NCBI RefSeq assembly: GCF_901709675.1
Contig: NC_051088.1
Location: 22,643,193 to 22,707,192 of the forward strand
Direction: 5' to 3'
DNA length: 64,000 bases
Origin: Syngnathus acus
Lineage: Eukaryota > Chordata > Actinopteri > Syngnathiformes > Syngnathidae
Each line of letters starts with the position of its first letter. Positions within the stretch are counted from its first letter, which is position 1. Shown here in pieces: positions 1 to 13,700 of this stretch. A program made the position numbers and the translations under genes. The notes beneath the pieces were generated by a model. It saw only the letters and a program-made list of their open reading frames with translations, made no database searches and was not told where the DNA came from.

Positions 1-3000
1 AAGCTTCCTGCAGAAAAAAAAAAAAAAAACATTGCACACATGGATTTCACGCAAGGACGAAAACCGAGACAAACCTGGAGATAAGCTGGAAACATGTCTT
101 CGAGTTTGCTTTTCTTTCGTCCTCGACGTTTCTTCGCCTGTTCCTCCCCCTCTAATGGTTTAGGGTCCATGATGTTATCCGTGTCAGGGTGGGGTCCTAC
201 TTCAGCGACAATTAAGACATTTAAAAAAATAAATAAAAATTGATTGCATATGAGCACACTTTGACATGAAAATTCATTTTTTGTAACTGACCCTCTTCGA
301 TGGTTCTCTCTATTGGGTGCCCGTCTAACGTAGTCTCTCCAGCCAGCTGGGCAAAAAACTCTTTCTTCAAGCGTGTGTGACACTTCCTTTGTCGCACCAT
401 GAAGCCTCCGATTCCTAACGCCACAAATTCACGTCAAACGTACTCGAAACAATGTGCTAGATCTAGCTTTCAAAAAAAGAAAAAAAAAAAAGTGAGCCTA
501 CCGGGCCTGTAGGGTTTCCGTTTTCTTTTTTTGCCATCTTCTGTATCGTCTACGCCACCTTTGAGAACATCGCATTCAGCCAAGCCGTCTGCGCCTCCAT
601 CAACGCCACCTTCTCTGTCAGGGCTTCCGGGATTCTCCATCTTCGTGTCACAATCCATAGACTCCCCACAGACTGGATAGATCAAAGAAATCAATGAACA
701 AAAAAAAAAAATGGCAGTGCATTTCTAACGCAAATACGGCTGGTCGGACGCTAATCGATAAGGCGAAAACGTTCCAACCTTTTCCCTCTTCCCCTTCGCC
801 TTCCTCCCTCACGTCCATTCCATCAGGGCCTCCGCCTTCACAACACAAAGTGCCGAGGCGAGAGCGACGCTGCCGTCTCTTCAGCAAGGGAGACATGGAG
901 ATGGTCCGCAGCAGGGACATCCCCGATTCGGTCAGCCAAACACCCTCTAAGCGGTAGAACTGCGGCTCTGTAAAGTTCACCAGGTGAGAAACAATCGAGC
1001 GCAACATAAAAAAAAAAAAAGAATGGCCACGCATTTCGCTAACCTGGCTCTTTGATCCTTATCGAAGCCATGATGGCCGACTCAACTATGGTGGGGAGAA
1101 ATAAATAAAGACAGAAAATCATGTCCACGTTTCATCCAGCAACAATGCCAGAACGTTTTGTCATTTGTGTGTGCTTCAGACTCACCCACAGGTTTGGGAA
1201 CATACGGGCTGCATGACGTACACGCAAAGCCCTCATCAGACGCTTGTTCCACTTCGTCCTCGGTATATAAACTCTCGCAGACCGCATGCACCCATCTTTA
1301 AAGAGCCAAATGACATTTGGAATAAAAGCAGAAGTCATTTATGGAGGAAAACCGTATCCGAAAGACGTCATCATTATTTCATTGGGTTCGATTGACGTAT
1401 TTGGTTCTCGTGAGCGCCACCCACCGGTCGCAGTGTTGACACTGCAGTAGCAGCTCCTCCTCCATAAAGTTCTCTCTGCAAACCGGACAGGTGACGAGGC
1501 TGGCGCAGGGTCCACAGTGGGTGTAGTTATTCTGCCACTCGCAGTGGAAACCCGGCGAGTTGGAACCGCATTGCACACAGCACACGCACCTTGGAAAAAA
1601 ATCACAATTAATCCATGCAATAGTCCAAAAGAAAAAGTGCACCAATGAGAAGGAGTAATGATTTGTCTTTGACAACAGGAGTTAGTAAATCGCCTCTGAA
1701 TAGCTAATGCAACGTCTGTTTTACATAAGATGCAAATTTCCAGGAATTCATTTCCATTTGACCTCATTCAAAGTTACAAGGATGAACAAAGCTTTCAAAG
1801 ATTTTTTTTTTCTCTTTACCATTTGCATTTCCAGCCTCCCTTGGGTACTGTGTGCAGGGGCGGGTCCAAGCAGTAGGTGTGATAGCTGACGTCGCAGTCG
1901 TCGCACAGCAGCAGACGGGAAGGGTCCGAAGCCTTTCCGCATACTTCGCACACGATGCATTCCAAACAGCGCCAGCCCTTGCGCAGCATCGTCTTTGTGA
2001 TCTACAAAAGAGAGAGTTTGCTTTACCTCCACTTAGAAAGCAATGGAAAAACAAATTGAAGGAGTTGGATGTACTTTGCTGTTCACACAGTAAGGATGGT
2101 AACACTGAGCACACTGCGCGCAGGCCAATAACTGCCCCTCCGCACCCTTTCCAAAGCTGCCGCACACCACACACATATCCTGAAACAAAGCAGAAAGAAA
2201 AAAGGAGATGAATTTTCAACTGTGACACAAAAATTTGAATGAATGCATTTATAATGAAGGTGCGATACCTGGAGCAGGACAAATTTGTCAGTGTTTGAAA
2301 AAAGAACCACTGTGTTCTGCATGGTGTCGTCTTCCTCGTCATCTTCCTCTTTACTTATTCCAGAGTCGGTGGTCATGCTTAGCTGAGGACAAGTAAAAAA
2401 AAACGTTAAAGTGATGTGTTTGCCATATAATTTGGGACGCAGAACTCGTCTCACCAAGAAGGCGTCGATGCAAGAGGCCATGGCTTTGAGGCGAGACCTG
2501 CCACCCCGCCCTCGCCCTCCGCCGCCTCCTCGCGGTCTGCGCTTCCCGGGAAAACTATTGCTTCGACCCTGAGAAGACCACACGGTGAGTCTCCAATGGT
2601 GTAAAACCAACACGAGGTACGCAAGAAAATCCACTGACCTGTTTGACCCTTGAGCGGCCAGGGGAGCCCCGGCGCTTCACCTTCTCGGCATGAATTCCCA
2701 GGGGTTCAAAGGGAAGCGAGTCATCCGTTTCGGAGCGGCCGAGCTCCATAGAAAGGTGAGCGTCCGCTTCCCCGGGAGAGCCCAGGAAACCACTGCTGCT
2801 CTCGTTGGACATGTCATCCAGCAGAAATTCCGGCTTCACCTCGTCTCTTCTCATTGGCTCGTCGTCGTCTTCATCATCCTCCTCCTCGTCTTCAGAGTGA
2901 GGTAGCAGCCTCTCCTCCGCGTTGCCGGTCGAGCGTCCGTCTTGCGTGTCCGACGACGCCCGGCGCGTCCGGCACGGACTCGTGTCCCGCTCGTCAGCTT

Positions 3001-6000
3001 TGTCGAGAGATGCCGGAGGAGGTGGCGATTCGGGCGACGTCTTACTGAATGATTGCACGCTTTGGAATCCACCGCAAGCAGTCTTTATTAATAGAGGCTT
3101 ATCCGCAGAAAGAAGAGTCTCCTCTTTGTCCACCTCCATATTTTCAGCGCCCTCCAGTGTTTCTTCTTCTTCTACTTGGGGATTTGGAGAGCATCTCGCG
3201 GCAGCGGAGCTCTGGGAGGCAGCTCGGATCACACGGCCGACCGCCTCTTCTGCTGGCCTTTCATCAGTAGGTAGACAAGGGGCGCCTTGTTTGCTCGAGG
3301 ACTCTTCAGCTAGGATTAAGGAATGCATGTTATTACTTGAATCACTTACAAATCTTTCATTAGCCACAGCCGGCCGGCTTTTTGTCCACGCACAAGTATG
3401 TAGGTCAACAGTTGGCCCTTCCTACCTGGAGACCACTCTGAAATGCACTCGGCTTTTTCTATCTTCAGCTTCTCCTCTGAGAATTTGTCGCCTACATCCG
3501 TTGGCCCAAGAGCATTTGCCTCTGCATCTACATAGAAGGAAAAACTGGTCAAGTTCTGTTTATTTTATTTTATAAAGACTACAGACTTTACACAAGAAAC
3601 TTTTTTTCCTCTGTATACAGCAACACGTGTATTGCTGCAAATTGTCTCGGTCTGAATTGTGCGCCTGCAAAATACCGCGGTGCCCGATTGTCAAAACCAA
3701 AAGGATCCATCCGTCTTTAATGGATCATATCCTCACTAAGTGGACGGATGGGTGTGCTGGTGCCTCGCCCAGCTGAAAAAGCTGGCTAAACCCTGCAACT
3801 AGACACAGAATTTGTTTTTTCTGTGGAGCAATTTTTATATTTTCAACAAGACTGCAAATCTCAGCAGCGACAAGAATGGTTTTATATCATCGGCTAGCTA
3901 AACTGCTGTGCTAGGTTTTTATAAAAAAATAATTTCATATTTCCCAAGTCTCGTGTGAAAGTCAGACTTTGGAACTACGTAGTGACAGCACTAATTGTGA
4001 TGGGCAGGGACTGACCTAGGTCCATGGGTGTCACTTCCTCCGCTGTGGCGGCGCCCGCCACGCCCACATCTGGCGTGCCCGGCGGCTGTCCTCGTATTGC
4101 GTCTGTCCGCTCCTCCGTCGTCACGTCAGCCTCCGTCTGGACGGTCATCTCCACCAACTGTAGCTGCCCCTCGGCATCTTCCGTGACCTCCGCGCTGTGA
4201 GTTTCAGCTGCGTGGGTGTCGGTGAGACGCTGATGTCGATCCTCCTTGCAAAGCAGGCAAATGCTCTTGACGTCCGGCAGCGCGCACTCTCTGTGCACCC
4301 ACCTGAGAGAATAAAAGAGATTTTGACTGAAAGAAGCCACAGAGGAGCAGTGTGCGTGTAATCGCTGAACAAACCTGTGGCACAGGGCACAGCACTGAAG
4401 AGCCACGGATGGGCGCGCAGCTTTGCCGCATACGCCGCAGACGGCGCCGCGCTGGCGCCGGCAGGCCTCGCACACGGCGTAGTTGTCAAACCACTGCGCC
4501 GAGCCCGGCAACACCAGTCCACGAACGCCACACTCCATACATACGCGGCACCTCTGAAAGGGTTGACAAAGCGGAGAGAAAAACTTGATCGACGTAGCCC
4601 GAAAACTTAACTGCAAATGCTTGAAACTCGTTTTTTTTTTTTTTAAAGGAAGGGTCCACCTTTAACAGACGACAAAGATGACTTACTCTGCATTTCCACG
4701 GATCCGTGGGGAGAGAATCCATGGCGGGCTGCAGGCAGAAGGTGTGGTAGCCCTTATCACAGGCATCACATACTAACATTTTGGAGTCTTCACCTGGTTG
4801 TCTGGAGAATCAGAGCGAGGCAAATGAGTGGCGTGACATCCCAAGAAGACACGGCATGAGAAGCAAATATTGGGGTAACGCATTGACAGGCTGGAACTCA
4901 CCGGCAGGTCTGGCACACTTTACACTCCGGGCATTGCCATCCCGCCCGCTGTATGGGCGTGGCCCCGATCTCTAAACAGGCCGCGTGATAATGTAGCCCG
5001 CAGCCCGTACAGAACAGCAAGTCTGCGAGCGCCCCTGCTAGGTCACACACGGCGCACCAAGACTCTTCCCCTGCTGTGAAAGTCAAAATGGAATGAACAT
5101 CATGCGGCTCCAACTGGTGCGCAAACCACAACTGAAGCCTCAATTTTAAATTGACGGCATTAAGAAAGATGCTTCTTACCCAACTCTTGGGCTTGGTCTA
5201 TGTGCTGCGGACAGAGAAGGGCCAGCTGCTTCATGGATTGGAAGGACCCACTAGCCGCTGCACAGGGGAAGTGGTAAAAGGTTGAACAGCCCTCGGCGTG
5301 GCATCGAATGGTTGCGCCCAGCCTTTTGCAGTATTCACAAAGCTGAAAGAAAAACCGTCGTCCACAGGTGTGACATGGAAACTTTTGTTCTCATCGTTTG
5401 ACACTGAATCCACTTTATGGACTTACCCGCTGCGTCCCTGAGATAACAGCCTTGTCGACGTTCACCAAGCTGCCGCCGTCGTCCGTTCGCTGCACTCCTT
5501 CTGACCACACCGCACACCAGTGATGAACCCAACAAGCCCCTGCGTTCCAAACAGCATCATTAGGTCATCATCAACAGACATCTGGAAATTTGAGGGAGCA
5601 ACTGTTGTCTGGAAATTAACCTGAGTCATCAAATAGTGACGCCAGGGAGGGGGTGTCCGAAAATCCAATGGAAGACAATTCATCATTTCCGGGCGGTGGC
5701 GGCCGAGAAGCAGACGGTCGGAGGGTTGGCGCTTCTGAAGTCGACTCAAAGTGTCGGAGTTCCCGTTGTCCGTGAAGGCTGCGCTCCACGCAATTGCAAA
5801 GCGCACAAGCCCTCACGCTCTCCCTACTCAAAACACGAGCAAAGACGTGTTCAATATTGTCAACGGGAAGCGGCGCCGGCGAGCAAAGCGAAGAAGGACC
5901 ATACTCGGGTGGACTTGAAGATGCGGCGGTCGGAGCCGGCACATCCTCAGCAGCGGGGAGAGCTTGGGGCTCTCCTTCAGAGGAGACGACTTGTCGAGCG

Positions 6001-6469
6001 GGAGCGTTGTCATCAGCTGAAAAATGCATTCAAACACTGACCGTCATGATAACACATTTTTTAAGGCCAGGACAACACATTTTCCAAAAACGAGCACAAT
6101 AGGGGGATATGATCATTATTTCTTTTATTGCCACTGAATTGAGGTGAACCCTTTTTGAGGACAATTAACTTTTAATTCTCAAGAACATCGCATAGCGGCT
6201 ATTCGTGGGCAATAGGAAACAAAACAAAAATAAATGGCTGAATGCTGGTGACATACGTGTAAATGACAATTTATTCTCTCTTGATTCATTGTACAATAAT
6301 TTTTATGATTGTGTAGTAATTACCATGACAGTCGCAGAGGTGAACGCATCATTTCACAGTGCAAAATATTGCAGATGTGATTCTAAGAAATTCAGACTGA
6401 AGGAATTCTGAAGAAATTACCTGCTGGCTCAGAGTCGCTTTCGTCGCAGTTTGACTTCTGCTCGTCCAT
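1..6469 (-). CDS. kmt2d: Histone-lysine N-methyltransferase 2D, N-terminal part (runs off left edge)
   Basis: KMT2D is the large nuclear H3K4 mono-methyltransferase of enhancer COMPASS complexes. Twenty-one coding exons are placed: 6421-6469, 5621-6016, 5427-5539, 5180-5342, 4902-5073, 4687-4801, 4375-4553, 4016-4302, 3426-3527, 2639-3309, 2455-2568, 2269-2382, 2075-2179, 1820-2001, 1425-1589, 1186-1295, 779-967, 502-672, 292-414, 75-196 and 1-7. They give 1,216 codons in one open frame. The start MDEQKSNCDESDSEPA matches the human KMT2D N-terminus. Next come an extended PHD region (ALCNC...HHWC...YHFPC), consecutive PHD fingers at 4687-5073, a further C4HC3 finger at 4016-4553, an acidic linker (2639-3309), then a second PHD triplet at 1186-2179. 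The last complete exon ends with the RRGRKKSKLEDMFPAYLQ segment. HMG, FYR and SET parts lie beyond position 1. KMT2C is excluded by the N-terminus and by dhh next door. Confidence 0.95.
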
Positions 6470-8850
6470 CCCCCAAACTGACTTTGACCTCCTTGACAGA
6501 GATCTGCGGTGTCACAATACAGATGTCTTAAAATAGTGCAATACCACTACTATTAAGTAGAATAACAACCTCCTGAAATCATATTACTATGACATGCGCA
6601 ACATGTCTATCAACAAAAGGGACAGCTAGATAATGAGACAATAATTAAAATGGATGACTTCCCATCCATACAGCAAGAACATGCAGATTCTCCCTTATTT
6701 AAATGCAAATGTTTATTACAATCCATGTTAAATCAACACAGAAAATAATTACTCCGTACCAACCACCTTATACATAAATGCATCCAGTTTTGTCCTAAAG
6801 TAATGTGGCTTGGCGTGAGTCATTGACCAACACGGGCACTAATGCAATCGAGTGTGCTTGAAAATTGAGCAAATGAGCGCGAGTGATGCAGGAAGTTGAT
6901 ACACCGGAATTAACACAAAGTGCTTATTCACCCAGCAATGCATATTGCAAACCGGTTAGATGCCAACACAAACTGAACATAATATGTCGTAACATCTAAT
7001 TGGGGCGTTTCAGATATGCCTCCACCTTCCAAAAAAAAGATTGCCTATATTGAAGATACACAAAGAAAAGACAACTTCCGCGTTACAAGCTTCCTGTTGC
7101 AGCGCTCTCGTTGTCGTGCGGAAACAGAGTCGCTCACACTAAGGTTCCGCTTGGAGCTTCACGCCATCGACTTGGAACAGTACAGTAAATCAAACGACGG
7201 CCTCGCCATTGTTTCTGCAACACGACAAATAACACGGAACCGTAGCGTGGGTCGTGTTTAGCCAGCGATCTTGCGTTCTACGAACCGTCAATGTCGATGG
7301 AAAGCGACTTTTTGCACGCAGCCCCGTCTCAGCCGAATAATAACATGGCAGAGTCCCCAATGTGTGCTCGCATGATGATAGTCTTCCAATGGCAGGGGGG
7401 GAAAAACAACAAATGAACGTGCGCGGCGCCAGCAGTGTGATATAGTGTGTGCTGCAACTATGCTAAGTTACAGAACAAATAGTTTCCAAGTAAATATTCA
7501 TCATGTGCTGCCATTTACACACACCGCATTTTGGAGAAAAAAAACTCGACTGGTGGACGGACGAATGTCTTTCACGTGTTTGTCATGCATCGGAGATATA
7601 AACATTATTGAATGCGAGAAGAATATCACGTGTATACACAACACTGCACATGTCAGCAGCATATTTTAAAAACAAAACACCACCTTGGGCTTAACTTTGA
7701 TGAACGCTATTTGGTTGGTCCAAAAATCAAAAGGTGAACAATAGAGTAAATTTGGCGGAAGAGCGGAGAGAGGCGACATCGAATAAAATGTGACAAGTCG
7801 AAACACTCCGCGATAACGACAGAACATGGTGGGGAATTGAAAAGCTAGTTAATTGGTAAGCTTTGGATTCGAAAATGCATTCGGTAGTGTCTCGCGAAAG
7901 TGGTGAGTGATGGCAAAACAGCAACCTGGGTTGACACTGAAAGTAATAACAAATTAACTTTCGTGGTGATCGTATTGTGCTGGTAATCGCAAAGAACATC
8001 GTAAACAATATCTTGCAGAGAAAACATAACACGGCTGGATGGTAACAGCCATATGAATCATTACTCAATGTAAACACCGATTTGAGGGCTTCGTACGGGT
8101 CCAGCAAATAGCCTAGTCCACATCCCTAGCGACGGACTGAAACGGAAAATCGAACAACTAGCGATGGTGACGTAGCAGCTAAGTGTCCCGAAGAGTCAAA
8201 ACTGCGAGAACTACGCTTAGTCGCATGCATAACCGCATTCACTTCTGGAATTGACACCTGCTAACTTCAACTAAAACACTCCGAACGCCGTCACCAAGGA
8301 ACATAAACCAAGCCGAAGTTAGCGCCCAGGTAACACGGCTACTTCCCCAGCAAGTAGACCGCGTCATCTGCTACAAGCTAACAGCTAAATGCTACCGAGA
8401 GCGGAGCCAACATTACCCGGTCTAAGGTCAGGGTTAGTGTGTCTCGATTTACGCTTGCCACGGCAAGTTGGGGAAAGTCCCAATTGACGCCACTGACCTT
8501 ACAAAAACAAAAGCGTCTCCTCATACATCAGCAAAATCCAAAGAGCCCCACGGCAGCTTCCCGTAATGCTTCTGGTCGCTTCATTTTATATAGCGGACTA
8601 ACGCTGCGGCTAGCCGGCTGGAGCGAGTGAGAGGGAGAGAGAAGGTGGGGGAAGTGCACACGGGCGGAAGGCTGCCGTCGAGCTCGCTCACTCACTCGGT
8701 CGGTCCTTACTCAGTACACTTTACTCAAGTGCGCCGAGAAGGCTACCTGAGCGAGCTCACCGCCGCTTCGGCTTGCTGCAAGACACAGACAGCAATCGCG
8801 AGGCACCGTTACGTCTCGTAGTACCACGACAGTCCCCATAAGTGTTTTTT
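6470..8850 (-). promoter_or_regulatory. kmt2d: kmt2d 5' leader region and probable promoter
   Basis: The start codon is at 6469. A CAG acceptor just upstream, near 6500, suggests a non-coding first exon further right. GC- and CpG-richer sequence lies at 8400-8830, and minus-strand donor-like sites are near 8415 (GGGTAATG) and 8500 (GTAAGGTC). The first exon is therefore inferred within about 8420-8800. No coding exon is seen between 6505 and 8400, which is AT-rich and most likely the first intron. The exact transcription start cannot be read from the sequence. Confidence 0.35.
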
Positions 8851-10598
8851 TTTCTGCGAACACTCGACCGAGCTTGTGGATGTAGCTTCAATGCTAACAA
8901 CTAGCCACTTGTGTTGTGGAATCCTTCTGGCGAGGTCGCACTTTTGCACTGCAAAAACACGCATTTGACGTCGTGTTTGACTTGGCAACATATTGTTACT
9001 TATGTCTTAACTTTGCATCAACCCTTTTCTTTTAGCTACATTCCAGTTCACACTTGACCAAACTGCGCCAAAAGAACATTTACCAGCGCTCTAAAAATCA
9101 GCCAATTGTGCGATACGCGGTGTGTCAACGTTCGGGCATCTAAAATTAAAACTGTTTTGCATTGTTTATCTTTTCCTGCACATGAGTTGTGCTAGTTGGC
9201 AGGCACAGCGCGGAAACATGGAGGATATTAACACTCGATCGTACTGGAGGTCAATTCACTTTCCAAAGCATGGGAGCCATTTTCATTAGGTTGTTCTAAC
9301 TGCAGGCGCTTCGTGCGACGGACGCATGCAGCGCTCTGTTGTCGTGGATGACCCGACCCGGTGGCGCTGATTTTGATTTGATTTGGTTAAGCATTCAAGC
9401 AGATTATTTTGATCCTGATTTATTTTGCCACGATTCTGCTGCGTTTGACTGGAATCATAAACAACATATGAAACGGTAGTATGTTGCTTAACAGTCAAAT
9501 GAATGCCCTCCAACTTCGATACTAGTTTGGATTGACGACCTTAATCATAATACTGACAATTGATATTGTCACTGCACTGTTGCTTGTATGTGGAGACCTT
9601 TGTATGACCCCAAATTCTCAACACTTCTTACCAGAATTGAAATCCACACAACCTGTAAAGGAAGACCCTTGAAGTTCAATATCAAAGAATTGTACTTTAA
9701 CAAAAGTGTCAAACTGGTCTATTTCGTCCTGCCTATTCAAGCGGAATAATACATACACAAGTGCAGGTTTTCATTTTGAAAATAGGTTGTTACTAGGCCT
9801 TTGCAGAGGATTAGTTACCTCCCCATTCAGATTTAGCAAGATTGGATTAGATTTTTTTAGGGGGCGGGGGGCGAGACTGCTTGGAGGACAGGCCGATTGG
9901 CCAATGGCTGTAAATCGAGGGTGGTATTAGGGGCACCCGATTGCTCCCATTCGCCGGCAGCAAAGCAGAGTGACTCCCTTCCCATCTGCCTCCCTACATC
10001 TCAAGGATAATCCCTCAGATGACACACACGGTGTTTACAACAGAGCATGAATCAGGTAACCGGACAAGAGCCAGATTGATACGCAAATCACTCGACCTAA
10101 TATCGATCTGGGAGCGCTCCACTGTGGTCTGCTCGGGGAAGTAGGGACAATTAGGTACAATATTTCAAGCTGATTGGGCCATGTGTTAAAGTAAAAAAAA
10201 ATATATACTCAAATACAGATACCTGAAAAATGTGCTTAAGTACAGCAATTACTTCATATTTTAGGAATTCTAAGAATCCACTTTAAAATGTAGTGTACAG
10301 CAAGAAATAAACGGGGCATGAGCAAAATTTGAGACGCGAGTGCACTTAAGAGAACCACCGCTAGATGGCAGCATACACCCCTTCAACTCACATTGCTTGC
10401 CTTGCAATGGAAGGACACTATCAGTAGGTGGCGTTACTGCGCCAGTAAGGTCGTTCACTAACTGCCAATAGACTCCACAGAAGAAGAAGAAAAAGGAAAA
10501 GAGTATTTTGTGATTAAAACAGAAAACATTATTGTCTCGTTAAATCACATTTTAATGTTTGATGACAAAAGGTGAAAACATACAATACATATGGTGCA
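8851..10598. other. Intergenic, kmt2d to dhh
   Basis: No supported gene. Two CTCF-like motifs lie at 10354-10372 and 10421-10434. Short open frames here are not protein-like. Confidence 0.5.
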
Positions 10599-10604
10599 TT
10601 TATT
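10599..10604 (-). terminator. dhh: Putative dhh polyadenylation signal
   Basis: AATAAA on the minus strand, about 190 bp past the dhh stop codon. Confidence 0.45.
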
Positions 10605-10788
10605 AAAATATGAAATATATATTACGTTTCAGATGGTAGAAAAATATAAAATCTATTGATTTGGCAAAATTCTAATAATGCATGTGAAAAATATTCCAAA
10701 GAATAATTACAAACGACCCAGTGCACAGACAGAGTGAGGTTTAGTTACCATACGGTGGAAGAGTACAAAAAAGAAGAACGCTATACCT

Positions 10789-13700
10789 TTAAGGATGAAA
10801 AGAATTTGAGTCTAAAACCATACATCCCAAACTGTACAAAAGTCGAGCATACCAGTGCACGTTTGATGCCTGACGCTGGATTGGCATTCTCCGAGCTCCA
10901 TCCTGACATCTGGGAAGAGAAGTGTTCACGTCAAAAGCTCCATTACGACGGAGCCAGGTTGTGTTGGTGCCAGTCGTCTCTTCTCCCCAAAATAGGCGCT
11001 GGACTGAGGAGATAAATCGCAGAGGTCCAAAGGCCCAGTGCGCCAGCGGCTGCCCTTCCACTAGCGCGTAGCTGGACACCAGCACGCCGTCCACAAACAA
11101 AGTTCCGTCTTCTGTCAAGGGCGCGTATGCCCCCGTGCTCTCTTCCACGGAAAGCGAACGGATTCGAGACGGCCCTATCTGCCCGTCTGCCCGCCGGATC
11201 AGAACGCAGTGCTCGGCTCTGGCTCTGCTGGCGAATCGCGCTTGGTACTTGCTATCGTCAAGCGCGCAGCCCGGGTCCAAGAAGAGCAGGTGGTGCGGCG
11301 TGATGGCCAATCGATGGCCGTCTTCCGTCTCCAGAGACAGAAAGGTCACCCGGGCCGCCCGGTCCCAGTGTAGAAAGAGCAGAACCGAGCTGAATACGAG
11401 TTGACCCGAGGTCGACGCGGCCATCACTTTGTCCCCGGGGGTGAGTGAGGACATGCTTTTCTGCTTTCCTCCAGCAACAGTCACCCGGGCCCAGCCTGGG
11501 AAACAGCCTCCTTTTTCCACCGCCACCGAGTGATCTGCAGAAAGAGACCAGACAACAATCCCCAAAAAATCAGGAAACCGATTAAATGTCATATCTCCAC
11601 AAATGAGTACAGCCATCTTTGCACATGACCTTCAATGACCTTCAACCATGCAAGTTCGGGACATGAATTCTCTTTTGCAGAGTGATCTTACCGGCTTTGA
11701 CAGAGCAATGGATGTGATATTTGGATTCGTAGTGGACCCAGTCGAAGCCCGCCTCCACAGCCAGCTGGGCCAGCAGCCCGTATTTGTCCGTGTCTCTGTC
11801 GTCGGTCGTGATGTCCACGGCCCGACCTTCGTAGTGCAGGGATCCGGCAGGGTGGTGGCCGTCCTCATCCCAGGCCTCCGTCACTCGCAGGTGCACCCCT
11901 GGCCACTGGTTCATCACGGCGATCGCCAGCCTGTTCAAACATTCCTTACAGCGCTACGAGAAGCAAATACAAAAGGGGAGGGGGGGGTCAGTGTCAAATT
12001 AAGCCATCAGCATGTGATAAGAAAAACACCAACACAGTAAATTTTAGACAAGGTCATCAAGAGTTCACTATTTGGTCTTTTTTGGTTGTCTAAAAGGAAA
12101 ATGGGTGCCTTGGCAAGGTTGGGAAACACTGCAAAGAGTAAATTGTGCCGAAGAGACTCGCTGCCGAAATAGGTGCATTCCTCCTTTTGTGCACTAGAGG
12201 GCGCTATGAGGTTTTTCAACTGTGACTGAAGCTGCTGTGAAATTTAGGACAGGATTAAATTGGACTGTACTGGTGCTGATGTTTTCTTCTATGGAGAGTG
12301 AAGCTAGTCTGGAACAACAAATCTAAATATTTGTATTTTTTTGTATTTTATATTTACATTCCTTCAAAACAAAATCCAAATATGTATTAGCTACTTATTA
12401 GTTATTTATTTTGGTGGGAGGTGCTTTTACAATACTGAACCATACTAGAACAGTCAAAATGTTGAATGACATTTTGGTTGCACTCCTACGCACACAACCA
12501 AACCCAATCCAGCTTTACAGGCATCTTTCTGACATTCTTCTCATAGAAACAATTCTCAAAACGAGTTCCGGTTGTGCCCACGAGCTCCGCACTCCAGCAG
12601 ATTTTACTCAAACGCCAAAGATGGATAAGCAATATGGCTTTTGAATTGGACTTTGCAAAATTTTCCAGAGTGAACGCCTTAATTTTCCTCTTCGATAGCT
12701 CAACATTTTGCGACAGAAAATCGGACACAGGTGTTTGCTTTTGCGGCCCACATAAAATGATGTGGTGGGCCATATTTGGCCCAAAGCGCAGATTGCTTTG
12801 CATTTGTTTCAACTCCTATGAACCAATTGTGCTTGTTTGAAGGCCACTCAAGCACAAATGTTGTTATCATTTATTAACAGGGTGAGCGCAATATGCGAGT
12901 CCAGCGCTTCCAAGCGTGACCATGGAGAATTGGACTCCCTCTGACTTTTTCAACACGTTCTCCCTCATGTTTTAATTGCTTGTCTACTGGCACAAAAATT
13001 CCTCCTCCACGAGAATGTAAGAAAAAGTCTACGACTCGCCCGCCGCATTCCTTTGCCTTTTTTGACAGGGTGACAGAATAATCAAGGCCTTTCTCTGTCT
13101 TTGCCAGCTGCGCCAAGCGTGAGACTCGAGATCAGAGCGGCGACTCCTCGGCCTCCCGTGGGCCGGCGTCGGTGAAGAAAGCGATGTCATCGGTCGGGCT
13201 TTCGGGCCTTTGAGCGAGCGAACGGCATTTGCCGAGAAGCTGTGGGAGAAGGCGGATCTGAGCGGCGCTAGGAAATATGCGCGAGGCCGCTGGGAAATTG
13301 TATTGGCGTGCGCGTTGGAATGTGACAGCAAAGGGTGAGAAAGAGGCACAGAAAGCAAACGTCGTTGAAGAGAGAGAGGCGTTTCATTGTCACAACTACA
13401 ATAGTGGCTTTTCCAACGGTGCCATTACTTCAGCAGGCGGGAATTTCGTATAGGCGACCTTTCTCCAAGTGGTGCACAAAGAACCGCTTTCACATTTGGG
13501 CAAACCAGCCAAAACGGCCAAAAGTGGGCATGAGAAGGGCACGCATCACAAGCGCCGATATTCATGGGCCACATTTAGTGCCTAAAAAAGCAAACCGAGC
13601 CGCAAATCACGCTTGGGCTCACAAATTGCTCCAATCCAGACGCAAAGTGCCTTGAAAATATTATTTTAAAAAAAGGAATTTTTCAGGGTGCACCTGTCCT

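Noticed and set aside
1-6469. Assignment of the PHD gene to kmt2c
   Set aside because: The N-terminal MDEQKSNCDESDSEPA and the dhh/lmbr1l neighbours point to kmt2d, despite the extra KMT2C-like finger.
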